Part shown: one piece after another, positions 25,641 to 32,536 of the stretch
Layout of the letters: each line of letters begins with the position of its first letter
Position numbering within the stretch: the stretch's first letter is position 1
Assembly (NCBI GenBank): GCA_903906635.1
Contig: CAIVLE010000130.1
Location: 1-32,829, forward strand
Reading direction: 5' to 3'
DNA length: 32,829 nucleotides
From: an uncultured Burkholderiales bacterium
Lineage (GTDB): Bacteria > Pseudomonadota > Gammaproteobacteria > Burkholderiales > Burkholderiaceae_C
Made by a program: the position numbers and the translations under genes
The notes under the pieces: model-generated
The model's database searches: none
What the model saw: the letters and a program-made list of their open reading frames with translations, nothing else
Told to the model about the DNA's origin: nothing

Positions 25641-26180
25641 TTATTGCACTGGCTTTTCGTAGTGCGTGTCCATTTCAAACTTGCCTTGCAAGTAAGCCAC
25701 GCGCTTGATGATTTCACTCAAACCTTGCAGGAACATCCAAGCAAAGCCCAGAGGCAACAACAGCATGGCTGGCCAACGGATCAACCCCCCTGCGTTGCTA
25801 GACATTTCGTTGGTCAACAGCATTTTCAAAAATAAGGGAAAGCTCAAGTAGGTCAACGTCACCATCACGGGGAGCAAAAACACCACCAAACCCAACAGAT
25901 CGATGTACACCGGGGTGTTGCCTTTGAGTTGGCCGTAAAAAATATCCACCCGAACGTGTTCGTTGAGCTTGAGCACCAAAGGCGCGCCCAACATCACCGT
26001 GGCCGCAAACAAATACCATTGAATTTCAAGCCAGCCATTGGAGCTGATGTCCAAGCCATAGCGGATGAAAGCGTTTCCTGCTGAGATCAAGGCCGCAGCC
26101 AACACGGCAAAGGCGGCCAAGTGGCCAAATTGTTGACTTGCTTTGTCAACGCCCAAGGCGAATTTAAGAAGTTTTGACAC
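25641..26180 (-). CDS. dctQ: TRAP transporter small permease (DctQ)
   Basis: The 179-residue protein has four membrane helices with the DctQ signature GWLEIQWYLFAATVMLGAPLVLKLNEHVRVDIFYGQL. It pairs with DctM in the inner membrane. I chose GTG at 26180 because GGAG lies 7 bases before it; upstream in-frame TTG codons have no ribosome site. It is the first gene of a two-gene operon. The helix pattern and motif match the dicarboxylate/2-oxo acid group, in agreement with the TakP-like binding protein nearby. Confidence 0.92.
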   Translation of the reverse strand: MSKLLKFALGVDKASQQFGHLAAFAVLAAALISAGNAFIRYGLDISSNGWLEIQWYLFAATVMLGAPLVLKLNEHVRVDIFYGQLKGNTPVYIDLLGLVVFLLPVMVTLTYLSFPLFLKMLLTNEMSSNAGGLIRWPAMLLLPLGFAWMFLQGLSEIIKRVAYLQGKFEMDTHYEKPVQ

Positions 26181-26297
26181 GGTGTGTCTCCATTTTTTGA
26201 GCAACCTGCGATCCTACCAACTTCAGCCGATCAACTGAGTACTTCAGGATGAACATTCAACCAGTCTGTGTGAAATTACTTCAAGGATGAACCGGGT

Positions 26298-27377
26298 TTA
26301 CCCGTTGATTTGCAAACCTGTGCCTGACTGCACCGAGCCGATGACACAGGCGTGTTCAAACCCATCCTTGGCAAACAAAGCCAACACTTCGTGCACCGCA
26401 TCGGCGGCGCAGCTCACGAGCAAGCCCCCCGAGGTTTGGGGGTCTGTTAATAAGGCTTGGTCCACCGCGTCAAAGCCAGTGGGGACCCGCACCTCAGGGC
26501 CGTAGCTCGCCCAGTTGCGCCCCGATGCGCCGGTGATGAAGCCTTGTTGGGCCAACGCCCGCGCACCGTGCACCAGCGGCACGCGTTCCCAATCGATGCA
26601 GATTTGAGCGTGAGCGCCGCGCGAGAACTCCAGTGCATGACCCGCCAAGCCAAAACCCGTCACATCGGTCAGGGCGTGCACCCCTGGGTGTTTGGCCAAA
26701 GCAATGCCCGGACGGTTGAGTTGTGTGGTCAGGCGGATCATGTCTTGGTAGCCCACCTCGCTGAGCGCTTCCTTTTTGAGCGCGGCAGACAAAATGCCCA
26801 CTCCCAGCGGCTTGCCCAGCACCAACACGTCGCCCACTTGGGCGCCGTTGTTGCGTTTGACTTGGGAGGGATGGACCAAGCCCATCACCACCAAGCCGTA
26901 AATGGGCTCCACCGAGTCAATGGTGTGTCCGCCTGCAATCGGAATGCCTGCGGCATGACACACATCTTGGCCTCCTTGCAAGATGCGCCCGATGGTGTCA
27001 ACCGGCAATACATTGATGGGCATACCCACCAATCCCAGCGCCATGATGGGGGTGCCGCCCATGGCATACACATCGCTGATCGCATTGGTCGCAGCAATCC
27101 GCCCAAAGTCATATGGGTCGTCCACGATGGGCATGAAGAAATCGGTCGTGGCAATGAGCGCTTGTTCGTCGTTGAGTTGGTAGACCGCCGCATCGTCGGC
27201 GGTTTCAATGCCCACCAAGAGTTGTGCGGGCATTACAAAGCCGGTGCTGTGTTGCATGCTTTGCAAGATGTCTCGCAGCACAGCGGGCGCAATCTTGCAG
27301 CCACAGCCCCCGCCGTGTGACAGTGAACTCAAGCGAGGAACGGAGGAGATAGAGGGGGGGAGCAAGGAAGAAACCAT
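26298..27377 (-). CDS. selD: Selenide, water dikinase (selenophosphate synthase)
   Basis: The 359-residue SelD has the catalytic loop GGGCGCK with Cys25 and Cys27 followed by Lys28, so this is the cysteine form, not the selenocysteine form. Further hallmarks are TTDFFMPIVDDPYDFGRIAATNAISDVYAMGGTP, IAGGHTIDSVEPIYGLVV, DVTGFGLAGHALE and TDPQTSGGLLVS. It makes selenophosphate from selenide and ATP for selenocysteine and tRNA 2-selenouridine. No selA, selB or selenouridine synthase is in the window. The start lies 7 bases after the stop of the ModE-like regulator, so the two are probably co-transcribed. The ribosome site is weak, which suggests coupling. Confidence 0.97.
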   Translation of the reverse strand: MVSSLLPPSISSVPRLSSLSHGGGCGCKIAPAVLRDILQSMQHSTGFVMPAQLLVGIETADDAAVYQLNDEQALIATTDFFMPIVDDPYDFGRIAATNAISDVYAMGGTPIMALGLVGMPINVLPVDTIGRILQGGQDVCHAAGIPIAGGHTIDSVEPIYGLVVMGLVHPSQVKRNNGAQVGDVLVLGKPLGVGILSAALKKEALSEVGYQDMIRLTTQLNRPGIALAKHPGVHALTDVTGFGLAGHALEFSRGAHAQICIDWERVPLVHGARALAQQGFITGASGRNWASYGPEVRVPTGFDAVDQALLTDPQTSGGLLVSCAADAVHEVLALFAKDGFEHACVIGSVQSGTGLQING

Positions 27378-27384
27378 GCCCCAA

Positions 27385-28515
27385 TTATCCGGTCTGCTTT
27401 GGGCTGGTCTTTTTGGCGCGTTTGAAGGTCCACCAAGGCAGCAAGGCGCTCAGCGACTGCACCTGCCCACTGTGCGCGCTTTGGTACCCAGCCAAGGCGT
27501 TGAGCTGCGACAACCACTCGGTGGTTTGAAGCACCTCTCGCAGCGCCTGCGTGGCAGGTGTGTCCAAAGCCGACTTCAAACACACCAAATGAAATTGCTC
27601 TTGAGTCAGCGCCACAAACCCCAAACCCCGTGCACGCGCGGTGCTCTCCAGTCCCAAGCCCACATCGCCTCGGCCCGCGGCAATGGCTTCGGCCAACGCC
27701 GTGTGCGAAGGTTCATCGTCGGGCTGGGCGTTGAGTTGCGCGCTGCTGAGGTGAGCTTGCTGCAACAAATCGTCCAACAACACCCGCGTGCCGGTGCCCA
27801 GACTGCGTTGCACAAAGCGGGCTTGGGTTCGCACCACATCGGCCAAGCTGTGCAGCTGTAAAGGGTTACCGGGGGGGACCACCAAGCCTTGGGTGCGGCT
27901 GGCAAACCCAATGATCTTGTGTAAGCCGGGTTGCAGCAGATGCTGGTAAGCCTGCTGGGTGTGCGTGCCCATGCCCAGTTGCGTTTGCGTGTGAAACCCA
28001 GCCAGCGTGCAGCGACCCTCATTGAGGGCGCGGATCGCGTCCACACTGCCGCAAAAGCGAATGTCCAAGTGCAGCCCCACGCTGGCGGCGTGTTCACGCA
28101 AGCGAGGCAGCGCATCGTCATGGCTGGCGTACAGGGTGAGTACATGGGCCTCGGAGTCGAACGCGACCGCAAACGTGCGCTCTAAATCGGCGCGCAGCGC
28201 TTGAATTTGCGGGGCTAGCCGGGCCTGAGTTTGGCGCTCGGCCCACATCAACTTGGCGCCAAATGCCGAGAGTTTGGCCGACTGCCCTTTCTCCCAAACA
28301 ATCAGCTCTTGACCCATCACCTCTTCCCATCTCTTGAGCTCGCCCCACACATGTCGGTAAGACAAACCCAAGTCACGCGCCGCAGCCGAAATGGACCCAC
28401 GCTGGTCCACAGCTTGCAGTAGCGTCATCAACGGGTGACGCAGCAACGCGTTGTCGTGTGCCAGCGGGTTCGCATCACGGGGCTTGAGGGTGTAGTGGAG
28501 TTGGATGCTATGCAC
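27385..28515 (-). CDS. Transcriptional regulator: ModE-like HTH plus periplasmic-binding-protein-like domain
   Basis: The 376-residue protein has an N-terminal winged helix (about 25-110: LLQAVDQRGSISAAARDLGLSYRHVWGELKRWEE, GQELIVWEKGQSAKLSAFGAKL), the LysR/ModE-type fold of molybdate regulators. The remainder (about 120-350) resembles the PBP-like domain found with molybdopterin genes (LYASHDDALPRLRE, NEGRCTLAGFHTQTQLGMGT, LVVPPGNPLQLHSLADVV, ARFVQRSLGTGTRVLLDDLL, DVGLGLESTARARGLGFV). No TOBE/Mop molybdate-binding domains are seen. The start is GTG at 28515, with no ATG in frame nearby. It is divergent from the tup-type transporter and 7 bases upstream of selD, so it likely controls both, probably sensing tungstate, molybdate or a cofactor intermediate. 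Confidence 0.9.
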   Translation of the reverse strand: MHSIQLHYTLKPRDANPLAHDNALLRHPLMTLLQAVDQRGSISAAARDLGLSYRHVWGELKRWEEVMGQELIVWEKGQSAKLSAFGAKLMWAERQTQARLAPQIQALRADLERTFAVAFDSEAHVLTLYASHDDALPRLREHAASVGLHLDIRFCGSVDAIRALNEGRCTLAGFHTQTQLGMGTHTQQAYQHLLQPGLHKIIGFASRTQGLVVPPGNPLQLHSLADVVRTQARFVQRSLGTGTRVLLDDLLQQAHLSSAQLNAQPDDEPSHTALAEAIAAGRGDVGLGLESTARARGLGFVALTQEQFHLVCLKSALDTPATQALREVLQTTEWLSQLNALAGYQSAHSGQVQSLSALLPWWTFKRAKKTSPKQTG

Positions 28516-28576
28516 GAGACTTCATATGGCGGGGTTTTAAGAGCCTCACTACGATAGCGCAACTTTTTAAAGCGGT
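28516..28576. promoter_or_regulatory. Divergent promoter/operator region, regulator and tupBCA
   Basis: The 61 bases between the two starts must hold both promoters. TACGAT (28550-28555) is a possible -10 for the transporter genes. CTTTTTAAAG (28563-28572) is a near-palindrome next to the permease start. The region is a natural place for the regulator to bind. Confidence 0.5.
28562..28575 (+). repeat. 14-base direct repeat, left copy
   Basis: ACTTTTTAAAGCGG is identical to 30867-30880. The two copies flank the tupBCA operon; this one ends one base before the permease ATG. Confidence 0.6.
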
Positions 28577-29314
28577 ATGAATTCTTTCTCTGGCAGCGTT
28601 GAATCGGCGCTGCAACTCCTCTTTCATTGGGACCCCGTGCTGTGGTCCATCGTGGCTCGCTCGCTGTGGGTGAGCCTGCTGGCTTGCAGCGCGGCCTGCA
28701 CAGCAGGGGTGTTCTTGGGCGCTTGGTTGGGCGTGGCGCGGTTTGCCGGGCGAGACACCTTGCTGACGGTGCTCAACACCTTGCTGGCTTTGCCCTCGGT
28801 GGTGGTGGGCTTGTTGGTGTACTTGTTGTTGTCACGCAGCGGGCCTTTGGGTTTCTTGGGCTGGTTGTTCAGCCTCAAAGCCATGGTGCTGGCGCAAGCG
28901 GTGTTGGTGCTGCCGGTGGTCACCGCTTTGACACGCCAATGCGTGGAAGATGCCGAGCGCAACCACGGCGAACAATTGCAATCCTTGGGGGCTCAAACCT
29001 GGCTGCGCAGTTTGTTGTTGGCTTGGGACGAGCGTTATGCCTTGCTGACCGTGTTGATTGCGGCATTCGGTCGAGCTGTCTCAGAGGTCGGTGCTGTCAT
29101 GGTGGTGGGGGGCAACATCGAAGGCTTCACCCGTGTCATGACCACGGCCATTGCTCTTGAGACCAGCAAAGGAGATTTGCCGCTGGCCTTGGCCTTGGGC
29201 CTGGTGCTGCTGGTTGTGGTGCTGGTGCTCAACTTAGGAATTTCTGCTTTGCGACGTTGGCGCCAAGCGGTGGACGGATCCCACAGCAGTCCAGTCCAGG
29301 CGGTGGCCCTGTGA
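28577..29314 (+). CDS. tupB: Tungstate-type ABC transporter permease
   Basis: The 245-residue inner-membrane protein has about six helices and the BPD_transp_1 pattern (SLWVSLLACSAACTAGVFLGAWLG, LLALPSVVVGLLVYLLLSRSGPLGFLGWLF, the EAA-like loop DAERNHGEQLQSLGAQTWLRSLLLA, AFGRAVSEVGAVMVVGGNIEGFTRVMTTAIALETSKGDLPLALALG). The last block is very close to the TupB/WtpB/ModB oxyanion permeases. With the TupA-like binding protein it indicates tungstate uptake; molybdate is the alternative. It is the first gene of the operon, and its stop overlaps the ATPase GTG start (GTGA). Confidence 0.93.
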   Translation: MNSFSGSVESALQLLFHWDPVLWSIVARSLWVSLLACSAACTAGVFLGAWLGVARFAGRDTLLTVLNTLLALPSVVVGLLVYLLLSRSGPLGFLGWLFSLKAMVLAQAVLVLPVVTALTRQCVEDAERNHGEQLQSLGAQTWLRSLLLAWDERYALLTVLIAAFGRAVSEVGAVMVVGGNIEGFTRVMTTAIALETSKGDLPLALALGLVLLVVVLVLNLGISALRRWRQAVDGSHSSPVQAVAL

Positions 29315-30015
29315 CGCATGCTGTCTTGGCTTTGCACCGTGTCACAGTGCAGTTTGGTGTGCATGTTGCGCTGCGTGATGTGCACCTGTCGGTGCTGCCC
29401 GGTGAGCGCGTGGCCTTGGTTGGCGCCAATGGTTCAGGCAAGAGCACCTTGTTGCGTGTTGCCCACGGGTTGCTGCCCACTTCCATTGGCCAAGTGCACG
29501 CGCTAGCTGCTGTCCGTCAAGCCATGGTGTTTCAGAGACCCCACATGCTGCGTACCAGTGTGTTGCGCTTTGTGGTCTGGGGCCTATGGTTGCAAGGCAT
29601 CCGTTGGAGCGCAGCGCACACACTGGCTGCGCAGGCTTTGCAACGGGTGGGCTTGCAAGACGTGGCGCATCGCTCAGCCCGCGCCTTGTCTGGCGGGCAG
29701 CAACAGCGCTTGGCTTTGGCCAGGGCCTGGGCCTTGCAGCCGGACCTGTTGTTGTTGGACGAGCCCACCTCTAGCCTGGACCCGCATGCCAAGCGCGATG
29801 TCGAGCGCTTGATAGCCCAATGGGTGTCCAACAGCGCCACTACGTTGCTGTTCAGCAGCCACAACCTAGGCCAAGTCAAACGCTTGGCCACGCGCGTGAT
29901 TTACCTCGAAGCTGGCCGAGTGCTGGCCGACTTGCCGGTCGATCATTTTTTCAACCAACCGCTGGCGCACAGCCACCCCGAAGCCCATTTGTTTTTAAAA
30001 GGAGAGTTGGTATGA
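29311..30015 (+). CDS. tupC: Tungstate-type ABC transporter ATPase
   Basis: The 234-residue nucleotide-binding protein has Walker A GANGSGKST (38-46), the signature LSGGQ (126-130), Walker B LLLLDE (146-151) and the switch His in SSHN. I chose GTG at 29311 because it overlaps the permease stop as GTGA; the upstream in-frame extension has no ribosome site. There is no C-terminal TOBE domain, unlike ModC, which matches the short TupC ATPases. It powers uptake by TupB. Its stop overlaps the next gene start (ATGA). Confidence 0.93.
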   Translation: MTHAVLALHRVTVQFGVHVALRDVHLSVLPGERVALVGANGSGKSTLLRVAHGLLPTSIGQVHALAAVRQAMVFQRPHMLRTSVLRFVVWGLWLQGIRWSAAHTLAAQALQRVGLQDVAHRSARALSGGQQQRLALARAWALQPDLLLLDEPTSSLDPHAKRDVERLIAQWVSNSATTLLFSSHNLGQVKRLATRVIYLEAGRVLADLPVDHFFNQPLAHSHPEAHLFLKGELV

Positions 30016-30833
30016 CCCGTCGTTCACACCTCACAGGATGGTTGGCCGTGTGTCTGGCTGGCGCATTGTGTGCAAGCCACGCCTTGGCCCAAAGCGCACC
30101 GTCCCTTGTGATGGCCTCCACCACGTCTACCGAGCAATCGGGTTTGTTTGCCCATGTGTTGCCGGCCTTCAAACAGGCCACGGGCATCGAGATCAAAGTG
30201 GTCGCATTGGGAACGGGTCAAGCCTTGGACATGGGACGGCGGGGTGACGCTGACGTGCTCTTTGTGCATGACCAAGCCGCCGAAGAAAAATTTGTGGCTG
30301 AGGGCTTTGCCATCAAACGCTGGCCCGTCATGTACAACGACTTCGTGCTGGTGGGCCCCGCCAGCGACTTGGCCAAAACACGGGGCAAAGACATTGCTGT
30401 GGCCTTGCAAAAATTGGCGTCTGCGCAAGCGCTCTTTGTTTCGCGTGGCGACAAAAGCGGTACCCACGCGGCCGAACTGCGTTACTGGAAACTGGCGGGG
30501 GTCGAGGCCAGAGGAGCGGGCTACAAAGAGTGCGGTTGCGGCATGGGCACAGCCCTCAACATGGCCTCGTCCTTAGGGGCGTATGTGTTGAGCGACCGTG
30601 GCACCTGGTTGAGCTTCAAAAACCGACAGGATTTGCAAATCTTGGTGGAAGGCGACACACAGTTGTTCAACCAATACGGGGTGATGGTGGTCAACCCTGC
30701 CAAGTACCCGCATGTCAAAGCCGACTTGGCGCAAAAATTTGTCGACTGGGTCACCTCGCCAGCGGGACAAGCCCACATTGCCAGTTACAAAGTGGGGGGA
30801 GAAACCTTGTTCTTTCCCAACGCCAAGAGGTAA
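30012..30833 (+). CDS. tupA: Tungstate-type ABC transporter substrate-binding protein
   Basis: The 273-residue protein starts with a Sec signal peptide (about 1-27, MTRRSHLTGWLAVCLAGALC to ALAQS). The mature start VMASTTSTEQSGLFAHVLPAFKQ carries the TTS oxyanion loop of TupA. GTGQALDMGRRGDADVLFVHD, MYNDFVLVGP, FVSRGDKSGTHAAELRYWK and NQYGVMVVNP are shared with TupA-type proteins, which bind tungstate very tightly and differ from ModA. AAAGGAG lies 7 bases before the ATG. It is the last gene of the operon, whereas the binding protein is often first. Confidence 0.95.
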   Translation: MTRRSHLTGWLAVCLAGALCASHALAQSAPSLVMASTTSTEQSGLFAHVLPAFKQATGIEIKVVALGTGQALDMGRRGDADVLFVHDQAAEEKFVAEGFAIKRWPVMYNDFVLVGPASDLAKTRGKDIAVALQKLASAQALFVSRGDKSGTHAAELRYWKLAGVEARGAGYKECGCGMGTALNMASSLGAYVLSDRGTWLSFKNRQDLQILVEGDTQLFNQYGVMVVNPAKYPHVKADLAQKFVDWVTSPAGQAHIASYKVGGETLFFPNAKR

Positions 30834-30857
30834 AGCAAGCGCTTAGCTGCTGAAGTT

Positions 30858-30886
30858 AAAAAGCCCACTTTTTAAAGCGGGCTTTT
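30858..30886. terminator. Bidirectional terminator after tupA
   Basis: AAAAGCCC (30859-30866) pairs with GGGCTTTT (30879-30886), with CTTT/AAAG extending the stem inside after one mismatch. T-runs are available in both directions, serving tupBCA and the convergent permease gene. Confidence 0.9.
30867..30880 (+). repeat. 14-base direct repeat, right copy
   Basis: ACTTTTTAAAGCGG, identical to 28562-28575, lies inside the terminator hairpin after tupA. Confidence 0.6.
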
Positions 30887-30922
30887 GTGGATGCGCCGCT
30901 CAGAGGCGGGAGTGAATCAAGG

Positions 30923-32410
30923 TCAATGGCTGTCGGCTTGACGCGCAGCCTCAATGGCGGCTGAGTCGTCTTTGCTGGCCCCGTTGAAGAACAGGTTCAA
31001 CAGCACGGCTGAGAGGGACGCAAGCAAGATGCCCGACTCAATCAGCGGGTGCAGGTCGTGTGGCATCCATTGTTTGAAGTTAGGGGCAATCAACGGAATC
31101 ATGCCAATGCCCACTGAGATCGCCACCACCAAGCTGTTGAAGCGGTTGTTCTTGAAGTCAACTCCACCCAAGATGCGAATGCCTGTGGCGGCCACCATAC
31201 CAAACATCACCAAGCCTGCACCCCCTAAGACCACCGTGGGCAAAGACTCCACCAAGGCTGCCATTTTGGGAATCACACCCAAGACGATCAAGATGATGCC
31301 TCCGGCCACGCACACAAAGCGGCTCTTGACGCCCGTGACGGCAACAAGCCCTACGTTTTGCGAGAAGCTGGTGTAAGGGAAGGTGTTGAAGATGCCGCCC
31401 AGCAAGGTACCCAAACCGTCGGTGCGCAAACCACGCGTCAGTGCGGCGCGGTCTACCTGGCGGTCGGTCATTTCTCCCAAGGCCAAGAACATGCCGGTCG
31501 ACTCGATCATCACCACGACCATCACCAGCGTCATGGTCAAGATCAACACGGGGTCAAAGACGGGCATGCCGAACTGAAAGGGCAGCACCACATCAAACCA
31601 CGCGGCTTTGCCCACCTTGTCAAAATTCATCAGGCCCAGAGCCGTGGCCACCACGCCACCGATGACGATGCCCAACAGCACCGAGATGTTGGCAATGAAG
31701 CCACGTGCGTACTTGGCAATCAACAAAATTGAGGCGAGCACCAGGGCCGCAATGCCAACGCCTGTGAGGTCGGCATATTTGGGGTTGGGCACTTGCGCGA
31801 CCAATGCCAGGCCCTTAGGCACAGGCGGCACGACAGAACCCGCAGCGGATGCTGCAGCGGCTGCATCGGCCAACCATTTGGCATGCTCTGGATTCACGAT
31901 TGAAGGCGCTGTGGGACCAAACGGGTTGCCAAAAATCCAGTTGATGCCAATGCGCATCAGGCTGATGCCAATCACAGCAATGATGGTGCCTGTCACCACT
32001 GGCGGAAAAAACCGCAACAGTCGGCTGACGATGGGCGCGATCAAGATCGATATAAAACCCGCGCCAATGATGGCGCCAAAAATCAACTGCGCGCCCGTAT
32101 CCCCCGGGTTGGCGTTGGCCATGGAGATCATGGGAGCCACCGCTGCAAACGTCACGCCCATCATCACCGGCAGGCGAATGCCAAACCACTGTGTGGCGCC
32201 CCAAGACTGAATGAGGGTGACCAAACCGCAGACAAACAAGTCGGCTGAGATCAACATCGCCACTTGCTCGGGGCTGAGCTTCAAAGCGCGGCCCACGATG
32301 AGGGGCACTGCCACGGCCCCGGCGTACATCACCAGCACATGTTGCAACCCGAGTGCTGCCAACTTGCCTGTGGGCAAGCATTCATCTACGGGGTGGGTGG
32401 ATTGGGTCAT
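30923..32410 (-). CDS. NCS2-family nucleobase:cation symporter (xanthine/uric acid-type permease)
   Basis: The 495-residue protein has about 14 membrane helices typical of UraA/XanQ/PucJ transporters. Signatures are KLAALGLQHVLVMYAGAVAVPLIVG at the start, WFGIRLPVMMGVTFAAVAPMI, GTIIAVIGISLMRIGINW, ESTGMFLALGEMTDR and the family motif FNTFPYTSFSQNVGLVAVTGVKSR. It imports a purine base or uric acid with protons; the exact substrate is uncertain. A low-complexity loop of Ala residues (WLADAAAAASAAGSV) interrupts an otherwise normal length. ATG at 32410 has AGGAG at 5-base spacing. A perfect palindrome sits in its leader. Confidence 0.93.
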   Translation of the reverse strand: MTQSTHPVDECLPTGKLAALGLQHVLVMYAGAVAVPLIVGRALKLSPEQVAMLISADLFVCGLVTLIQSWGATQWFGIRLPVMMGVTFAAVAPMISMANANPGDTGAQLIFGAIIGAGFISILIAPIVSRLLRFFPPVVTGTIIAVIGISLMRIGINWIFGNPFGPTAPSIVNPEHAKWLADAAAAASAAGSVVPPVPKGLALVAQVPNPKYADLTGVGIAALVLASILLIAKYARGFIANISVLLGIVIGGVVATALGLMNFDKVGKAAWFDVVLPFQFGMPVFDPVLILTMTLVMVVVMIESTGMFLALGEMTDRQVDRAALTRGLRTDGLGTLLGGIFNTFPYTSFSQNVGLVAVTGVKSRFVCVAGGIILIVLGVIPKMAALVESLPTVVLGGAGLVMFGMVAATGIRILGGVDFKNNRFNSLVVAISVGIGMIPLIAPNFKQWMPHDLHPLIESGILLASLSAVLLNLFFNGASKDDSAAIEAARQADSH

Positions 32411-32440
32411 AAAAACTCCTGATAGGTCGTTGTGGCGCAG

Positions 32441-32452
32441 ACTGTATACAGT
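32441..32452. promoter_or_regulatory. Perfect 12-base palindrome, GntR-like operator candidate
   Basis: ACTGTATACAGT lies 31-42 bases before the permease start and overlaps TATACA, a possible -10 on the minus strand. The core TGTATACA fits the general GT-N(x)-AC pattern of FadR-subfamily GntR operators. No such regulator is in the window. Confidence 0.5.
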
Positions 32453-32536
32453 TTTGTATGTGATTTGGCTAGCTGAAAACCCTAGACGCAAAGATTAAAT
32501 AGAGTCCTGAGCGGTTGCTGGCCACCATTTCATTGC

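Noticed and set aside
26298-27377. selD as a selenoprotein with an in-frame TGA
   Set aside because: The catalytic position is an ordinary cysteine codon in GGGCGCK and there is no internal stop.
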